Origin: Prochilodus magdalenae
Taxonomy: Eukaryota > Chordata > Actinopteri > Characiformes > Prochilodontidae
DNA: 64,000 nt
Direction: 5' to 3'
NCBI GenBank assembly: GCA_024036415.1
Contig: JAMWET010000924.1
Span: forward strand, 33,501-97,500
This document shows, in pieces, positions 45,099-56,978 of the stretch (the stretch's first letter is position 1; every line of letters begins with the position of its first letter). The position numbers and the translations under genes were made by a program. The notes under the pieces are model-generated. The model had not been told where the DNA came from, did no database searches, and saw only the letters and a program-made list of their open reading frames with translations.

Positions 45099-46458
45099 TA
45101 TTCAAGAGACACCTGCCTCACACTTCCACACACTGGCCACTTTATCAGAAACACCTTCCTCACACTTCCACCCACTGGCCACTTTATCAGAAACACCTAC
45201 CTCACACTTCCACACACTGGCCACTTTATCAGAAACACCTACCTCACACTTCCACACACTGGCCACTTTATCAGAAACACCTGCCTCACACTTCCACACA
45301 CTGGCCACTTTATCAGAAACACCTACCTCACACTTCCACACACTGGCCACTTTATCGGAAACACCTACCTCACACTTCCACACATTGGCCACTTTATTAG
45401 AAACACCTGCCTCACACTTCCACTCACTGGCCACTTTATTTAAAACACCTACCTCTTACTTCCACTCACTGGCCATTTTATTAGAAACACCTACCTCACA
45501 CTTCCACACACTGGCCACTTTATCAGAAACACCTGCCTCACACTTACACACACTGGCCACTTTATCAGAAACACCTGCCTCACACTTACACACACTGTGC
45601 ACTTTATTAGAAACACCTGCCTCACACTTCCACTCACTGGCCACTTTATTAGAAACACCTGCCTCACACTTCCACTCACTGGCCACTTTTTTAGAAACAC
45701 CTACCTCACACTTCCACTCATTGGCCACTTTATCAGAAACACCTGCCTCACACTTCCACACACTGGCCACTTTATCAGAAACACCTGCCTCACACTTACA
45801 CACACTGGCCACTTTATCAGAAACACCTACCTCACACTTCCACACATTGGCCACTTTATTAGAAACACCTGTCTCACACTTCCACTCATTGGCCACTTTA
45901 TCAGAAACACCTGCCTCACACTTCCACACACTGGCCACTTTATCAGAAACACCTACCACACACTGACCACTTTATCAGAAACACCTACCTCACACTTCCA
46001 CACATTGGCCACTTTATTAGAAACACCTGCTTCACACTTCCACTCACTGGCCACTTTATAAAAAAAACCTGCCTCACACTTCCACTCATTGGCCACTTTA
46101 TCAGAAACACCTGCCTCACACTTCCACTCACTGGCCACTTTATCAGAAACACCAGCCTCACACCTCCACACACTGGCCACTTTATCAGAAACACCAACCT
46201 CACACTTCCACACACTGGCCACTTTATTAGAAACACCAGCCTCACACCTCCACACACTGGCCACTTTATCAGAAACACCTACCTCACACTTCCACACACT
46301 GGCCACTTTATTAGAAACAGCTGGCTTGCACCTTTACTCACTGGCCACTTTATTAGAAACACCTGCCTCACACTTCTACTCACTGGCCATTTTATTAGAA
46401 CCACCTACCTCACACTTCCACACACTGGACATTTTATTAGAAACACCTGCCTCACTAC
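45099..46458. repeat. 42-bp minisatellite, about 32 units, open in many frames
   Basis: Unit: CCTACCTCACACTTCCACAC then ACTGGCCACTTTATCAGAAA plus CA. Main variants are CTACC/CTGCC, CACACACTGG/CACTCACTGG/CACACATTGG and TATCAG/TATTAG. As 42 is divisible by three, all three frames of the plus strand and at least two of the minus strand stay open for 60-190 codons, giving 14-residue repeats such as HFHTLATLSETPTS. The half-unit CTGGCCACTTTATTAGAAAC is itself a very common fish repeat phrase. No start context or promoter suggests translation. Confidence 0.96.
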
Positions 46459-46474
46459 CCCTGCCTCCAAGCTG

Positions 46475-46507
<33 letters not shown>

Positions 46508-46550
46508 AGAAAATCGAGAGATAGAGAGAGAGAGTGAGAGAGAGAGAGAT
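46475..46550. repeat. (GA)n tract
   Basis: GA repeats with AAAGAAAATCGAGAGA interruptions, closing the minisatellite block. Confidence 0.9.
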
Positions 46551-47570
46551 ATGGGGGGAACAAGGAAGTGCGAGTCGGAGTGAGATGAATCAATCATGCG
46601 CGCAATCACGTGAGGGTCTTCGAGGAACAGATGGTTTCGGAGAAAGCTTGACTCAGCCAATTTGGGGCGCTCTGCTGCGCTGCTAGCCCGCCTGTTTGCG
46701 CCTGTTTGCCATGCACACCTACGGCGTGTGAGCCGTCCCGTACCACAGCCTCCTACTAGAGCATCCTCTACTAACGGAACCGAGGCACGCTCCACTTAAC
46801 CCATAACCCCTACTCACATTTACTCAGCTTCACACGGAGAAACCTCAGCCCCCCCACCCCCACCCCCAGGGCAGGAACACCACAGACGTCCTAGCCTGTA
46901 TTGGATTTCATGCACGTGTAAAAGCAATGTGAGGGCTGTCATTTTAAATCTGCTTGATCCACACCTCCAAAGTTCAGGCTACTTCTATTATCACATGACA
47001 CGTCATGGCACATCACACCATCACATGCCGGTACAGCATCCATCATGACATCTTCTATGATGTGTTTATGGCATGGACATGCTAGTGTTATGTAGCCGGG
47101 TTCAAATTCAGTGTAACCACCAATTCAAGCTTCAAGCTTGGGCCTTTTACTGAGCAATTTGCACAACTGCTGGGCTCTTTTTTGGAGGAGGGGCTCATTA
47201 CCGGTGGTCTGTTTTCATTCTATCCAACCGTCGATCAATTGCGCAATTCCATATGTCACATCTGTGTGCAGGTTCGTAAAAGTGTAGGCACTAGCTTCAC
47301 TTACGTTCCTTGGATACAGACACTCAATCGGCAAAGAGCTGCACTGTGTGTCCACTGGAATCCTTTCGCCACCTTTACCAAAAAGGTAATAACTGCTTTC
47401 ACACACTATAGCTACCTGGAGAAGCAAACCCCAGACCACTGCTCTTAGGAGGACCAGAGGTCAGTTCTCAGGAACGCTCCCAGGCTCAAAAACAGCTTTC
47501 AGATTTTCCAACCGAGCCGAGCCTGCAGGGCAAGCGAGCACTGGTCTGGAAAAAAACTGCAGTGTGAAGA
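46551..47570. other. Unique, CpG-bearing at the left
   Basis: 46570-46760 includes CATGCGCGCAATCACGTGAG and repeated CCTGTTTGCGCCTGTTTGCC. No gene can be supported. The remainder is unremarkable. Confidence 0.3.
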
Positions 47571-47995
47571 AAGCTCACTAAACTGAGTCCCCTCGCGTGT
47601 TTAAGGTAACCTGAGGCTCCTGCAGATGGCGCTGCTTGAGGATGGTGGGGCTATAAATACCTGTGGGGTGTGAGTGGCGGGATCCATAGATTGGGAAGAG
47701 GTGCTACCGTGCAGGGAATGTCTCATTCCATGTGTAGAAAAAGCTTCAGAGCAGATGTTAATGACTGGCTAAAAGGAGTGACTGAGCATTTGGGCGTGGC
47801 CAAAGACCATAGTGTGAAGGCAGTCGCTGAATCTGCAGGTGTATGGAAGCGTACGGTCATACAGGGAATTCTCCTCGGAATTATGCCTGGCCCAACTGAA
47901 CAATGCTTTGATGCAAGCGTGTCTGATCATTGATGGGGCCTACCATCCGGAAACTTATCCAGTCCAAGCCAGATCCAATCCCAGCCAATCACTGG
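47571..47995 (+). mobile_element. Family 1 Tc1 derivative, 3'-truncated
   Basis: Starts AGCTCACTAAACTGAGTC. The frame keeps DVNDWLKGVTEHLGVAKDHS and VWKRTVIQ, then a deletion removes about 50 bp before GGGAATTCTCCTCGGAATTA. The 3' terminus is not reached. Confidence 0.83.
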
Positions 47996-48125
47996 TCCAG
48001 TCTGCTCTAGTCAAGCCCCCAATGAGCAAGCCAAGGGCAACAGTAAGTAGGGAAAACTCCCCAGAGAAAGAAGAAGCAACCCTGGGACGAACCAAGACTC
48101 AAGAAGGGAACTCGTCCTCATCATT
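47996..48125 (+). repeat. Common fish LINE-associated segment
   Basis: GAGCAAGCCAAGGGCAACAG, GGAAAACTCCCCAGAGAAAG and GAACCAAGACTCAAGAAGGG occur in this order in a widespread fish repeat. It leads directly into the SINE. Confidence 0.55.
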
Positions 48126-48334
48126 GATTGGTGTAGCTCAGCGAATAACACCGCTACCCATAGGGGAGCCACCACCACATGTGGGAGACTGGGGTTCAAA
48201 TGCCTGTCTGGGTGACTATGCTGTCCTACACCAATAAGAGTCCTTGGGCAAGACTCCTAGCAGTACATTGGCCTACCTGTAATATGATTAACCTTGTAAG
48301 TCGCTCTGGGTAAGAGTGTCATGTAAATGTCATC
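48126..48334 (+). mobile_element. tRNA-derived SINE
   Basis: Starts TTGGTGTAGCTCAGCGAATA with an A-box-like TAGCTCAGCG, B-box-like GGTTCAAATGCC, then ACCAATAAGAGTCCTTGGGC and tail GTCGCTCTGGGTAAGAGTGT. About 80% like the copy at 56979. Confidence 0.85.
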
Positions 48335-49959
48335 AAGTCGACAGCAGATAGTCATTGTCCACATACTTTTGGCCATCTAGAGTACGACAGCCTAAACAGA
48401 CTTTATTCCAGTTTGATTCTGGAACATTTCTATCGGTTTATTCATCAAGAAACCTCCACAGGGTGGTGGAGGACAGCTGCCGAGGTGCATGTCTTGTCTT
48501 TTTCGGACAGCAAATGGAAAGCAAACATGTAGATGAGGATGTTTTTCCCTGTGAGACTGAAGAGACATTCTGACGGTAGTTACGTCTATTTTTATATCCG
48601 CTCTTTCACACGACACATGCTGCTGCTGTATAGGTATGAAGGAGCGAAGCGCGAATGAACATGGTGAATCTGTTTTCCTCGCGCTGTGCACCGCACAGGC
48701 TCTCGCGCTCGTTATGCATGGACGCATGTTTGCCGTGCCTTTAAACGCGGCGCTGCGTTTGATGTTTAATTGATTTTATTTACTGCTTACTAGTCCAGCG
48801 TGTTGTTATGCAATCTGGCAGGTCACTTTTAAGGCGCAACTCTATCTCCTCTCTCGCTTTCGCACACAGATGCACAAATGCACACGCGCACTGAAAGTGT
48901 TCCCTCCTGGGAAGCGCTGAACTTTGAAAGCAGTCAAGTGGCCCAAAAATCAGGGCTGACTCTCGGCGGAGCTTGCTTTAACTTTTAATGGGACTGAGGG
49001 CCGGAGGAGCTCGCTAGACAGCCAGAGCTAAGACAGGAAAGTCACGAGCGACTATACACGGCTGATTGGATTATTAGGGATTGCGCAATTGATGGTTATC
49101 CGATTTTGTCCACTAACTAGTCCCACAGTTTTCAAGGTATCAACACCATTCCCACTCCAGAATGTTCACTCTGATCAGGAATGTTGTGCTTGTGTAGAGA
49201 TTTTTAATCCGATGTCCGGTTTTCCTAAAAACCTCATTTAATTCCGATTTCTTGCCCTTATAGAATGAATGGTGTGGAAAAGTGCACGCCCATCTACTCT
49301 ACTTCTGCTTGACCAACAGACACTGCTTTGCACACACAATCTTAAGGCAAACCCCTGAGCATGAATTCAATGTTGGTTTGAGCCACACTTGTTCATTTGT
49401 CCTTTTTGCCCCATCACTCGTTCTTCCCATAGAGTTCCATTCATTTTTACCCCCGTTAGAACCCTATGGTTTCCTTTAACCTGCATCCACCAAACTGCAT
49501 GCACTCACTCATAGCAAGTCCCCAAACTCTAATCCACACACATACTGACCTGCACTCCTCTATGTGTTGTTTATTCATCCCTTGTTCTTCCCATAGACTC
49601 CTATTAATTTAACTAGCATGTTAATGTCATGTCATGGTTTTGGAATAGCTGCTGCTCATCCTAATGAAAGGATGGTTCTGATACAAGTTCCCACTGATCC
49701 CAGATGGAGTTGATAAGCCCAGACATGTTTGGTGTCCAGATTTTGCTTCTTCAGCTTAGCGCTGTAGCCAAGAAGCTAATATTGCTAGCAAAAACTAAAA
49801 CTGAATAGACACCCAAATCTCCTCTGTAAATTCACCCCCCAAAAAATAATCTCTCAAATCGCATCCAGCCCTTCGTTGCAGACTTGTCACGCATGGGCAC
49901 ACATAGTTTACAATCCAAACTGCAGAACTCCAGAAGCACCATTCGTATACCAAATGTGG
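48335..49959. other. Unique block, CpG-bearing at 48590-49080
   Basis: 48640-48770 has CGCGCTGTGCACCGCAC and TTTAAACGCGGCGCTGCG, and a TTTTTATATCC lies at 48588. This could be mistaken for a promoter, but no downstream exon is visible. 48780-49080 reads as complex unique DNA. Opposing short frames have no domain. Confidence 0.3.
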
Positions 49960-50115
49960 TGGAAATGGGTTTCCAGAACTGAGCACCTACACACGGGCCT
50001 AAAACGACTATGCACAATGCCAAGCATTGGCTGGGGTGGTGTAAATCCCACTGCCACTGGACTCTGGAGCCGTGGAAATGTGTTGTCTAGAATGAGGGAT
50101 CACTCTACACATGGT
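49960..50115 (+). pseudogene. Tc1-like transposase fragment
   Basis: ATGCCAAGCATTGGCTGGGG followed by CACTGCCACTGGACTCTGGAG and GAATGAGGGATCACTCTAC translates, with frameshifts, to the stretch around NAKHWL, HWTLE and the SDES-like site of a Tc1 transposase. Only about 50 codons remain. Confidence 0.7.
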
Positions 50116-50513
50116 ACTTATGGATGTACGTAATGGAAAAATCTTCTGTTGCCAGGAAATTGTACAGATAGAAAAAGGAATAATGACTTTCCTATTGCCT
50201 TCCATTGATACTGTCCAGTTTGTTACCTCATAGAAAGGCACATGCCAAAAAGACGTCATAAACTCATTCTGTCCCAAAAGTCAAAACTTTTCTTCACTGG
50301 TTACTCCAACATAAAAACTTCAATCCAAGTATCAAATGTAACAAATTCCAAAATTTTATCAATCTTATCTTTTTAGCCATAAAAGCCTCATGCCTTTTTA
50401 AACCTCTTTTTAAACCTCATGCCTTAATAGGCTTTTGTAGAACACAGGAACATAGCTGTGCACAGGGTCATCAAACATTTAGTCAGTTGCCACCTTTTAT
50501 TCATATACATATG
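50116..50513. other. Non-coding, nothing recognised
   Basis: AT-rich, with a small repeat of CCTCATGCCTT (50385-50430). Confidence 0.3.
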
Positions 50514-51235
50514 TGTCATGCTTCCGGGTTTCCTTGGTGCCTCCGATTTCCCGGGTTCACTCTCCAATGACATCATATTCACATATCCCAAATCCACAAA
50601 TCACCCCCTAATTCCTAGGTTCAGCTTTCTTGAATTCTGATTGCACACCTGCACCTCATTTCTCCCCCAGTATACATACCCCTCAGAAACCAACCCATCC
50701 ATAGTTTGAGAAGAGGTGGTACAGTGCTGGGAATGTCTCGTTCCATGTGTGGTAAATGGCTCCAGAGCAGATGTTAACGATTGACTAAAAGGAGTGACTG
50801 AGCATGTGGGCGTGCCAAAGAAGGAAGTAGCTAAATCTGCAGGTTTGGAAGTGTACAGTCATACGGGTCTACCAGCAGTGGCTAAAATCCCAGTCTACAG
50901 GGAATACCAGGGAAGGCATCTACCAAATCTGGCCCAACTACACAATTCCTTAATGCAAAAGAGGCTGAACATGGATGTGGCCTACAAGTATAGCCAACCT
51001 TTCTAGCTGCATACTGAGTGTTCTCTGTATTACCCCGGCCTTGCCCACCTGGTTGTTTGGTATACTTGTTTTTGGCCTAGCTCTGTCCATGCCTGTTGTG
51101 GTTGACTTTGTGTTTGCTGTTTGGTTATCGATTGACTCTACACAGTCGCTCAATAAACCCATTTTAACAGTTGTCTGGTTCATCCATCCAGCGTTACGCT
51201 AGATTATCATAGAGTGAAACTGTCAAACCGTAACA
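50514..51235 (+). mobile_element. LTR-like element split by a Tc1 derivative
   Basis: Start TGTCATGCTTCC, end CCGTAACA, with AATAAA at 51152-51157 and a following GTTGTCTGGTTCATCCATCC. Its start resembles 27151. No TSD or internal region seen, so it is at most a solo LTR. A family 1 copy occupies 50702-50990. Confidence 0.5.
50702..50990 (+). mobile_element. Family 1 Tc1 derivative, both ends lost
   Basis: From GAGAAGAGGTGGTACAGTGC to GATGTGGCCTACAAG. The helix-turn-helix codons are present with deletions (GACCATAGTGT missing after CCAAAG). Confidence 0.82.
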
Positions 51236-51720
51236 CCCCGACTGTGGAGTGAAGCACATGAATATGAAATATGTATGAAAACAAGCAGAAGAAAGAACTA
51301 AAGGAAGAGAAATGAAAGGAGGAAGTCAGTTTATATGGCTCTTAAAAAGGCTCTAAGATTTTTTTTATTACTGGTTCTTGAGTGTTTACACTTCTGAAGA
51401 GTCTGAAACTTAAGAGGATGCATGCTCCTTCCTCCGCTCTGCTCATCCAGCACCTTCTCTGGCGGGTGTATAAACTATGAATATTTAAATAGGACTGTAC
51501 TTGGTTGGGGGGTTCGGACATTAAAAAATGGCCCGCACCACTTTATGATCAACCAAATGCAAATGCAGGTTCAAACCTGAGTAAGCATAATACATCCTGT
51601 ACTTTATTAGTATAGTACTAATGTGCACTGTTCTTGGTGCACTTTGGTGCAGACGCTTTACAGCTCCGACTGGTAGAAACCAAACTTTCACTTTCGCAGA
51701 TAAACAGACTGCATCAGTTC
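51236..51720. other. Non-coding, nothing recognised
   Basis: Unique-looking, AT-rich. Confidence 0.3.
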
Positions 51721-52858
51721 TGTAGAGTTGAAATGAAAAACTGACTGCAGAGTTGAAGTGAAGAACTGACTGTAGAGTTGAAGTGTAGAATTGACTGCAG
51801 AGTTGAAGTGAAGAACTGACTGTAGAGTTAAAGTGAAGAACTGACTATAAAGTTGAAGTGAAGAACTGACTGTAGAGTTAAAGTGAAGAACTGACTGCAG
51901 AGTTGAAGTGAAGAACTGACTGTAGAGTTAAAGTGAAGAACTGACTGCAGAGTTGAAGTGAAGTATTGATTGTAGAGTTAAACTGAAGAACTGACTGCAG
52001 AGTTGAAGGTAAGAATTGACTATAGAGTTGAAGTGAAGAACTGACTGCAGAGTTGAAGTGAAGTATTGATTGTAGAGTTAAACTGAAGAACTGACTGTAG
52101 AGTTGAAGTGAAGAACTGACTATAGAGTTGAAGGTAAGAATTGACTATAGAGTTGAAGTGAAGAATTGACTTTTGTGTTAAAGTAAAGAGTTGATTATAG
52201 TGTTGGAGTGAAGAACTGATGTGGAGTTGAAGTGAAGAACTGACTAAAGCTGAGGTGAAGAACTGATTGTTGTGTTAAAGTGAAGACTGTGGAATTGCTG
52301 TAAAGAACTGATTGTAAGACTGAAATGAAGAATTGACTGTAGAGTTGAAGTGAAGAACTGACTGTAGAGTTGAAGTGAAGAACCGACTGTAGAGTTGAAG
52401 TAAAGTATTGACTGTAGAGTTGAAGCGAAGAACTGACTGTAGAGTTGAAGCGAAGAACTGACTGTAGAGTTGAAGTGAAGAACTGACTGTAGAGTTGAAG
52501 TGAAGAACTGACTGTAGAGTTGAAGTAAAGTATTGACTGTAGAGTTGAAGCCAAGAACTGACTGTAGAGTTAAAGTGAAGAGCTGACTGTAGAGTTGAAG
52601 TGAAGAACTGACTGTAGAGTTGAAGTGAAGAACTGACTGTAGAGTTGAAGTGAAGAACTGACTGTAGAGTTGAAGTAAAGTATTGACTGTAGAGTTGAAG
52701 TGAAGAACTGACTGTAGAGTTGAAGTAAAGTATTGACTGTAGAGTTAAAGTGAAGAACTGACTGTAGAGTTAAAGTGAAGAACTGACTGTAGAGTTAAAG
52801 TGAAGAACTGACTGTAGAGTTGAAGAACTGACTGTAGAGTTGAATGAAGAACTGACTG
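51721..52858. repeat. 25-bp minisatellite, about 45 units
   Basis: Unit AGAGTTGAAGTGAAGAACTG plus ACTGT. In 51760-52080 two versions alternate (GCAGAGTTGAAG and GTAGAGTTAAAG), giving a 50-bp dimer. Units at 52150-52330 are divergent, later ones homogeneous. A 119-codon minus-strand frame is an artefact. Confidence 0.96.
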
Positions 52859-52869
52859 TTACATCAGGT

Positions 52870-53240
52870 TCATGATATGCCCTTCACAGTAGTTACTAAG
52901 GTCTTGCTTTGGTATCCCACATAGTTGCTAAGGTGTTGCTAGGCTGTTGCTATGCTCTTCCGTTTAGTGATTGCTAAGTTGTTGCTATAGTGTCCCATGC
53001 GGTTGCGAAAGGTGTTGCTTGGCAGTTGCTATGCTTCCTCCTTTGGTGGTTGCTAAGTTGTTGCTATGCTATCCATGTTCTTACTAAAGTGTTCTTTGGC
53101 TATATCTATAGTAACCCAATTGGATGCTAAAGACTTGCTATCCAGTCCCATGTGGTTGCTAATGTGCAGCTTAGCTGTTACTAGGCACTTCCAGGTGGTT
53201 GCTATGCTAACACACATTGCTCTGTTATCCTTGGTGGTTG
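52870..53240. repeat. Degenerate GTTGCTA-rich tandem sequence
   Basis: GTTGCTA-type words recur about 15 times with loose spacing. The block at 53186-53212 (CACTTCCAGGTGGTTGCTAT) is the same as the start of the 116-bp array 1.1 kb downstream. Confidence 0.75.
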
Positions 53241-53939
53241 GTAGGGGTGTGTGTAAGACTGAGAGTGTTATAACTGTATATAAATATCTATAGTAGTAGT
53301 AATGGTGTAAGTGTATCTAGATCTGATGTATGTAATATACATATTTGTGAGTGTCTGTGGTTGATAATAATAACACAGAAATATTATAAAGAAGAGTACG
53401 TAGGGTTTTTCAGGCAGACATGCAGACCCACTAATACATTCAATTAGCATTCTGCATCGATACGTTCAAATCTGCGTCTCTCTGGGTGAAGACTTAACAC
53501 CTAACTGTACACACTACAACTCTTCATCTGGTTCATCGTTTCATCAGAATATTATTGAAACCGTTATAAAGCATCTCCTCCTCACCGCACACACACAGGA
53601 TGTTGCTATGATGGAACGTTGGAATCCACCATCTGACATTTCTTCGCTGACTTTCTGGCAGCTTCTAGGGGATGCCATATTGAGCTGACCTGAGACAACA
53701 CGTGGATGTTGGAGAAGACTGGTGATTATGTGGTTAAGGGATGCCAACCAATAAGAGCTGTAGTGCATAAACCGAGGGTACTAATGGGGTCATGGGTAAT
53801 GGAGGTAATGAAACAGAACCATTTACCCAAATGGCTGAATGGAGGTCCTACATTTTACTAGGATGCTTCCAGACTATAAAGAGACATGGTAGTTTAATGG
53901 TGGACTCTGTAAGATGATGCAACCTACTCTGAAGAAATA
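53241..53939. other. Non-coding, nothing recognised
   Basis: AT-rich with GT-rich spots. No exon. Confidence 0.3.
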
Positions 53940-54300
53940 GGGGGCGGCAAACTACCACCGTGGCTCTCCCTGGGAAACAGGCTCTCCAGTGGTGGTGGAT
54001 ATTTCACGTTGCTAACATTATCCATTTAGCGCCCTCGCATTCAAAATGTAATTGTTCTTTGTTATCCATGCTTTAGGACTGGAGACGGGCTCTTTCAGGT
54101 GGTTGATGTATTTCACGTTACAAAGCTAATGTAGCTAAAATAATGTACATCCATTAGCATGGTGCTAAATGGGAAGACATTACCATGGGAGGTGGTTTGA
54201 GGGCACCAATCGCCACAGAAATGGCAGGACGGATCGGCAGTTATAGGAGATGGCAGGAAAGACGATGACAGGGGTGAATAGAGGCCCCCACTGGGGAGGA
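53940..54300. repeat. Diverged units preceding the 116-bp array
   Basis: GTGGCTCTCCCTGGGAAACA, GACGGGCTCTTTCAGGTGG and ATTTCACGTTGCTAACATTA are degenerate relatives of the following array. Confidence 0.65.
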
Positions 54301-54996
54301 GCACTTCCAGGTGGTTGCCATGCTAACTAATGTTGCTATGTTATTCACGCTGGCATTAGCATGTAGAGTTGAAGCATCACATTCTCACCACCTCTTGTGG
54401 TGCCCACTGGGGACGGGCTCCTCCAGGTGGTTGCTATGCTAACTCATGTTGCTATGTTATTTATGCTGCCATTAGCATGTAGAGTTGAAGCATCACATTC
54501 CCACCACCTCTCGTGGCTGCCATTGGGGACGGGCTCCTCCAGGTGGTTGCTATGCTATTTCACGTTGCTACGTTATCCATGCAGCATATAGAGTTGAGGC
54601 GTCATCTTCCTGCCACCTCCCATGGCTCTCACTAGAAACAGGTGGATCCAGGTGGTTGCTATGCTAACTCATGTTGCTATGTTATCCATGCTGTTATCAG
54701 CTTGTATAGCTGAGGCATCATCTCCCAGCCTCCTCTCATGGCGCTCCCTGGGGACGGGCTCTTCCAGGTGGTTGCTATGCTATTTCACGTTGCTACGTTA
54801 TCCATGCTGTCATCAGCTTGTATAGCTAAAGCGTAATCTTCCTGCAACCTCTCGCAGTTCTCACTGGGGATGGACACGTCCAGGTGGTTGCTATGCTAAC
54901 TCATGTTGCTATGTTATCCATGCTGTCACTAGCATGTACAGTTGCGGCATCGTCTTTCTTTCACCTCTTGCGGCTCTCACTGGGGACGGGCCCCTA
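54301..54996. repeat. 116-bp satellite, six units
   Basis: GTGGTTGC begins units at 54311, 54427, 54543, 54652, 54768 and 54884, giving periods of 116, 116, 109, 116 and 116. Each unit has ATGTTGCTATGTTATCCATG, a middle with GTTGAGGCATCAT, and ends CTGGGGACGGGCTCCTCCAG. Open frames here are artefacts of the array. Confidence 0.95.
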
Positions 54997-55889
54997 GCAC
55001 AGAGTTTCTTGATAGCTACACATCCTTACAGACCCATTAGCAGTCTCTGCAGAATGGTAGGATAGACTGTTCTCCAGATCAGGAACAGGATGTTCTCCTC
55101 GCTTTAAGTGCTGTTTATCTGATGGGAACAGTTCTGGTGGGTCCACCAGGTCTTCCTGGCAGTTCCCCATATCCTCTTCAGCTTTCAATTCATTCTTGAG
55201 CTCCGGCTTTGGGAAGCTCCTTTTTTCGCTTATCCTCCTTATGCGGGATCATCTACTATCTAATCTCCCCAGAAATACCTCCCGATAAATGAATAACTTG
55301 TCTGTTTTGACTGGGACCTTAGCACAGCGCTGTAGATATCCGGGATCAAAGGCTACAAACAGACGCGTAAGCACTTCTCAGAAGAACACCATGCTTACAG
55401 CCACCCGCCTACACGCAGTGCCATGCAGATGCAGAAGCAGGCAGCCATGCACACACACACACTGCGTACACCAGCGGGTACACAGGGGCGACACGTCCTG
55501 CTGTAGCATTCCAGACGACGCGAATGTGCACGCTTGAGTGTGCTCACGGGGACACACTCCATAGGAGCTGGAACATACCCTGGGTCTGGTGACACATCTG
55601 TAATAACTAGATCAATAATGATGATCCTCAGGCTTACATGGCAGACTGAGCATGCTCAGTACAGGTAATTGCACTCAGCAACAAGCCAACGCCCAACTCT
55701 GTAGAATGCATATACACAGTATCGATCCTGAGTCTTCAAACACCTACATGCAGTAATCAAGTGTCAAAGCGTCAGCCTAAAAATAAAGCCAGCATTTATG
55801 AGTGTTATATAATATTCATCAGTTTAACAGAGCTCACTGTCTCATTAAAATACCCAGCATGCATTGCAGAAAAACATACAGACTTTGCA
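54997..55889. other. Unique block, candidate regulatory part 55200-55370
   Basis: CTCCTTTTTTCGCTTATCCT through ACCTCCCGATAAATGAATAA is complex, non-repetitive sequence. Opposing frames at 55289-55595 lack domains. A CA run lies at 55447-55462. Confidence 0.3.
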
Positions 55890-56462
55890 CAAATAGCTGC
55901 ACCCATAAGGAATCAACCGACAGGAAGGAAACTTGGTGGGAAGGCTTGACATTGTGAGCCAATGATACAAGTTTCATGCTCAGCTGTGCATGTGACGTAA
56001 GCACGGACGGGCAGACATTCAGCAAGTAGCCATGCCTCCATGAGTCATCCTGTTAGAGGCAGCATGATGCAGGACTACATGCACACAGACCGTCATGACG
56101 ACTGTCCTTAACACCACGTCACCATCACCATAGACTGCAGTGGTGTCGTACCAGACTCTCATGGAGTGACTCAGAATAGCAGCGGGTCATCTTCAGTGTC
56201 AAGTCCTGCTTTAGTCTTGGTGGAGATGCCCAACGAATCCGTGTGTGGAGGCACCGTGGTCAGCACCGAGATGAACAGTTTGTTGTCACACGTCCAGAAG
56301 GCCTGGTGTCCCTCCACCTCCACCCCTACCGCACCATCTGCAGGAACTCTGTGAGAATATTCAAGCTGCATGGGATGGATTATCACAGGACACCATTAGG
56401 AACCTCTACAGCTCCATACCGAGACGTCTGGCATGGTGTGTCAGCTTGGCGGCCCGACATAC
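55890..56462 (+). mobile_element. Family 2 Tc1 derivative, 3'-truncated
   Basis: Starts TAGCTGCACCCATAAGGAAT. The first-Asp block is mutated: GTGTCAAGTCCTG in place of GTGACGAGTCCCG, so SDES reads SVKS, losing the catalytic residue. C-terminal piece intact to GTCTGGCATGG. Stops before the terminal repeat. Confidence 0.85.
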
Positions 56463-56760
56463 TGTAACGTAATGCACCATAACACAAAGCATTATAAGAG
56501 GTTATGACAGGCTCTAAGTCAGGTGAGCTTGTCTAACTGGTAATATGGGACATACAATGCGTATAAGTTGCTCTACTGAATCTTTAAAGATTTGGATAAG
56601 CTAAGCTTGATTTAAGCCATAGTTGACCTAGTACAACCTCTATGCTCATAATGTTCTTATGAACAGATTCCAGTTATAGTGAGTTATGAACCCTGACATT
56701 ATAAAGGTCTTGTTCTATAATGTGTTATCAACATAACCTGTGAGCTACTCAGGCTAGCAG
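56463..56760. repeat. AT-rich repeat with TTATAA words
   Basis: ATAATGTTCTTATGAACAGA at 56648 recurs at 58227, and AAAGCATTATAAGAGG resembles the elements at 58331. Probably part of the same family. Confidence 0.5.
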
Positions 56761-56978
56761 TGAATGTGAACTGGGGTATTACGAAGTTATCTTAGCTAGC
56801 TAGTTAGCCAGCCATGCTTAATGTTGTGCCAGTAGTAGACATTTATCTCATGGGAATGGAGCTGTTGGGAATAGTGGAGCTTATGGAGTAGTGGTGTGGC
56901 ATCTTACATCAAAAGACGTAGGTAAGATGGAGTATGTAGTGCCTCCAAGGTTTGTGGATACTACACACACATGTACAG
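56761..56978. other. Spacer
   Basis: GCTAGCTAGTTAGCCAGCCA is the only pattern. Confidence 0.3.

Noticed and set aside
45385..45966. 193-codon open frame with 14-residue repeats, plus a 167-codon frame on the other strand
   Set aside because: Both come from a 42-bp minisatellite open in most frames; there is no start context, promoter or unique flanking coding sequence.
48588..48780. TATA-like motif followed by CpG-rich sequence, promoter-like
   Set aside because: No exon or 5' splice site follows, and the CpG excess is short. Kept only as a note in the feature for this block.
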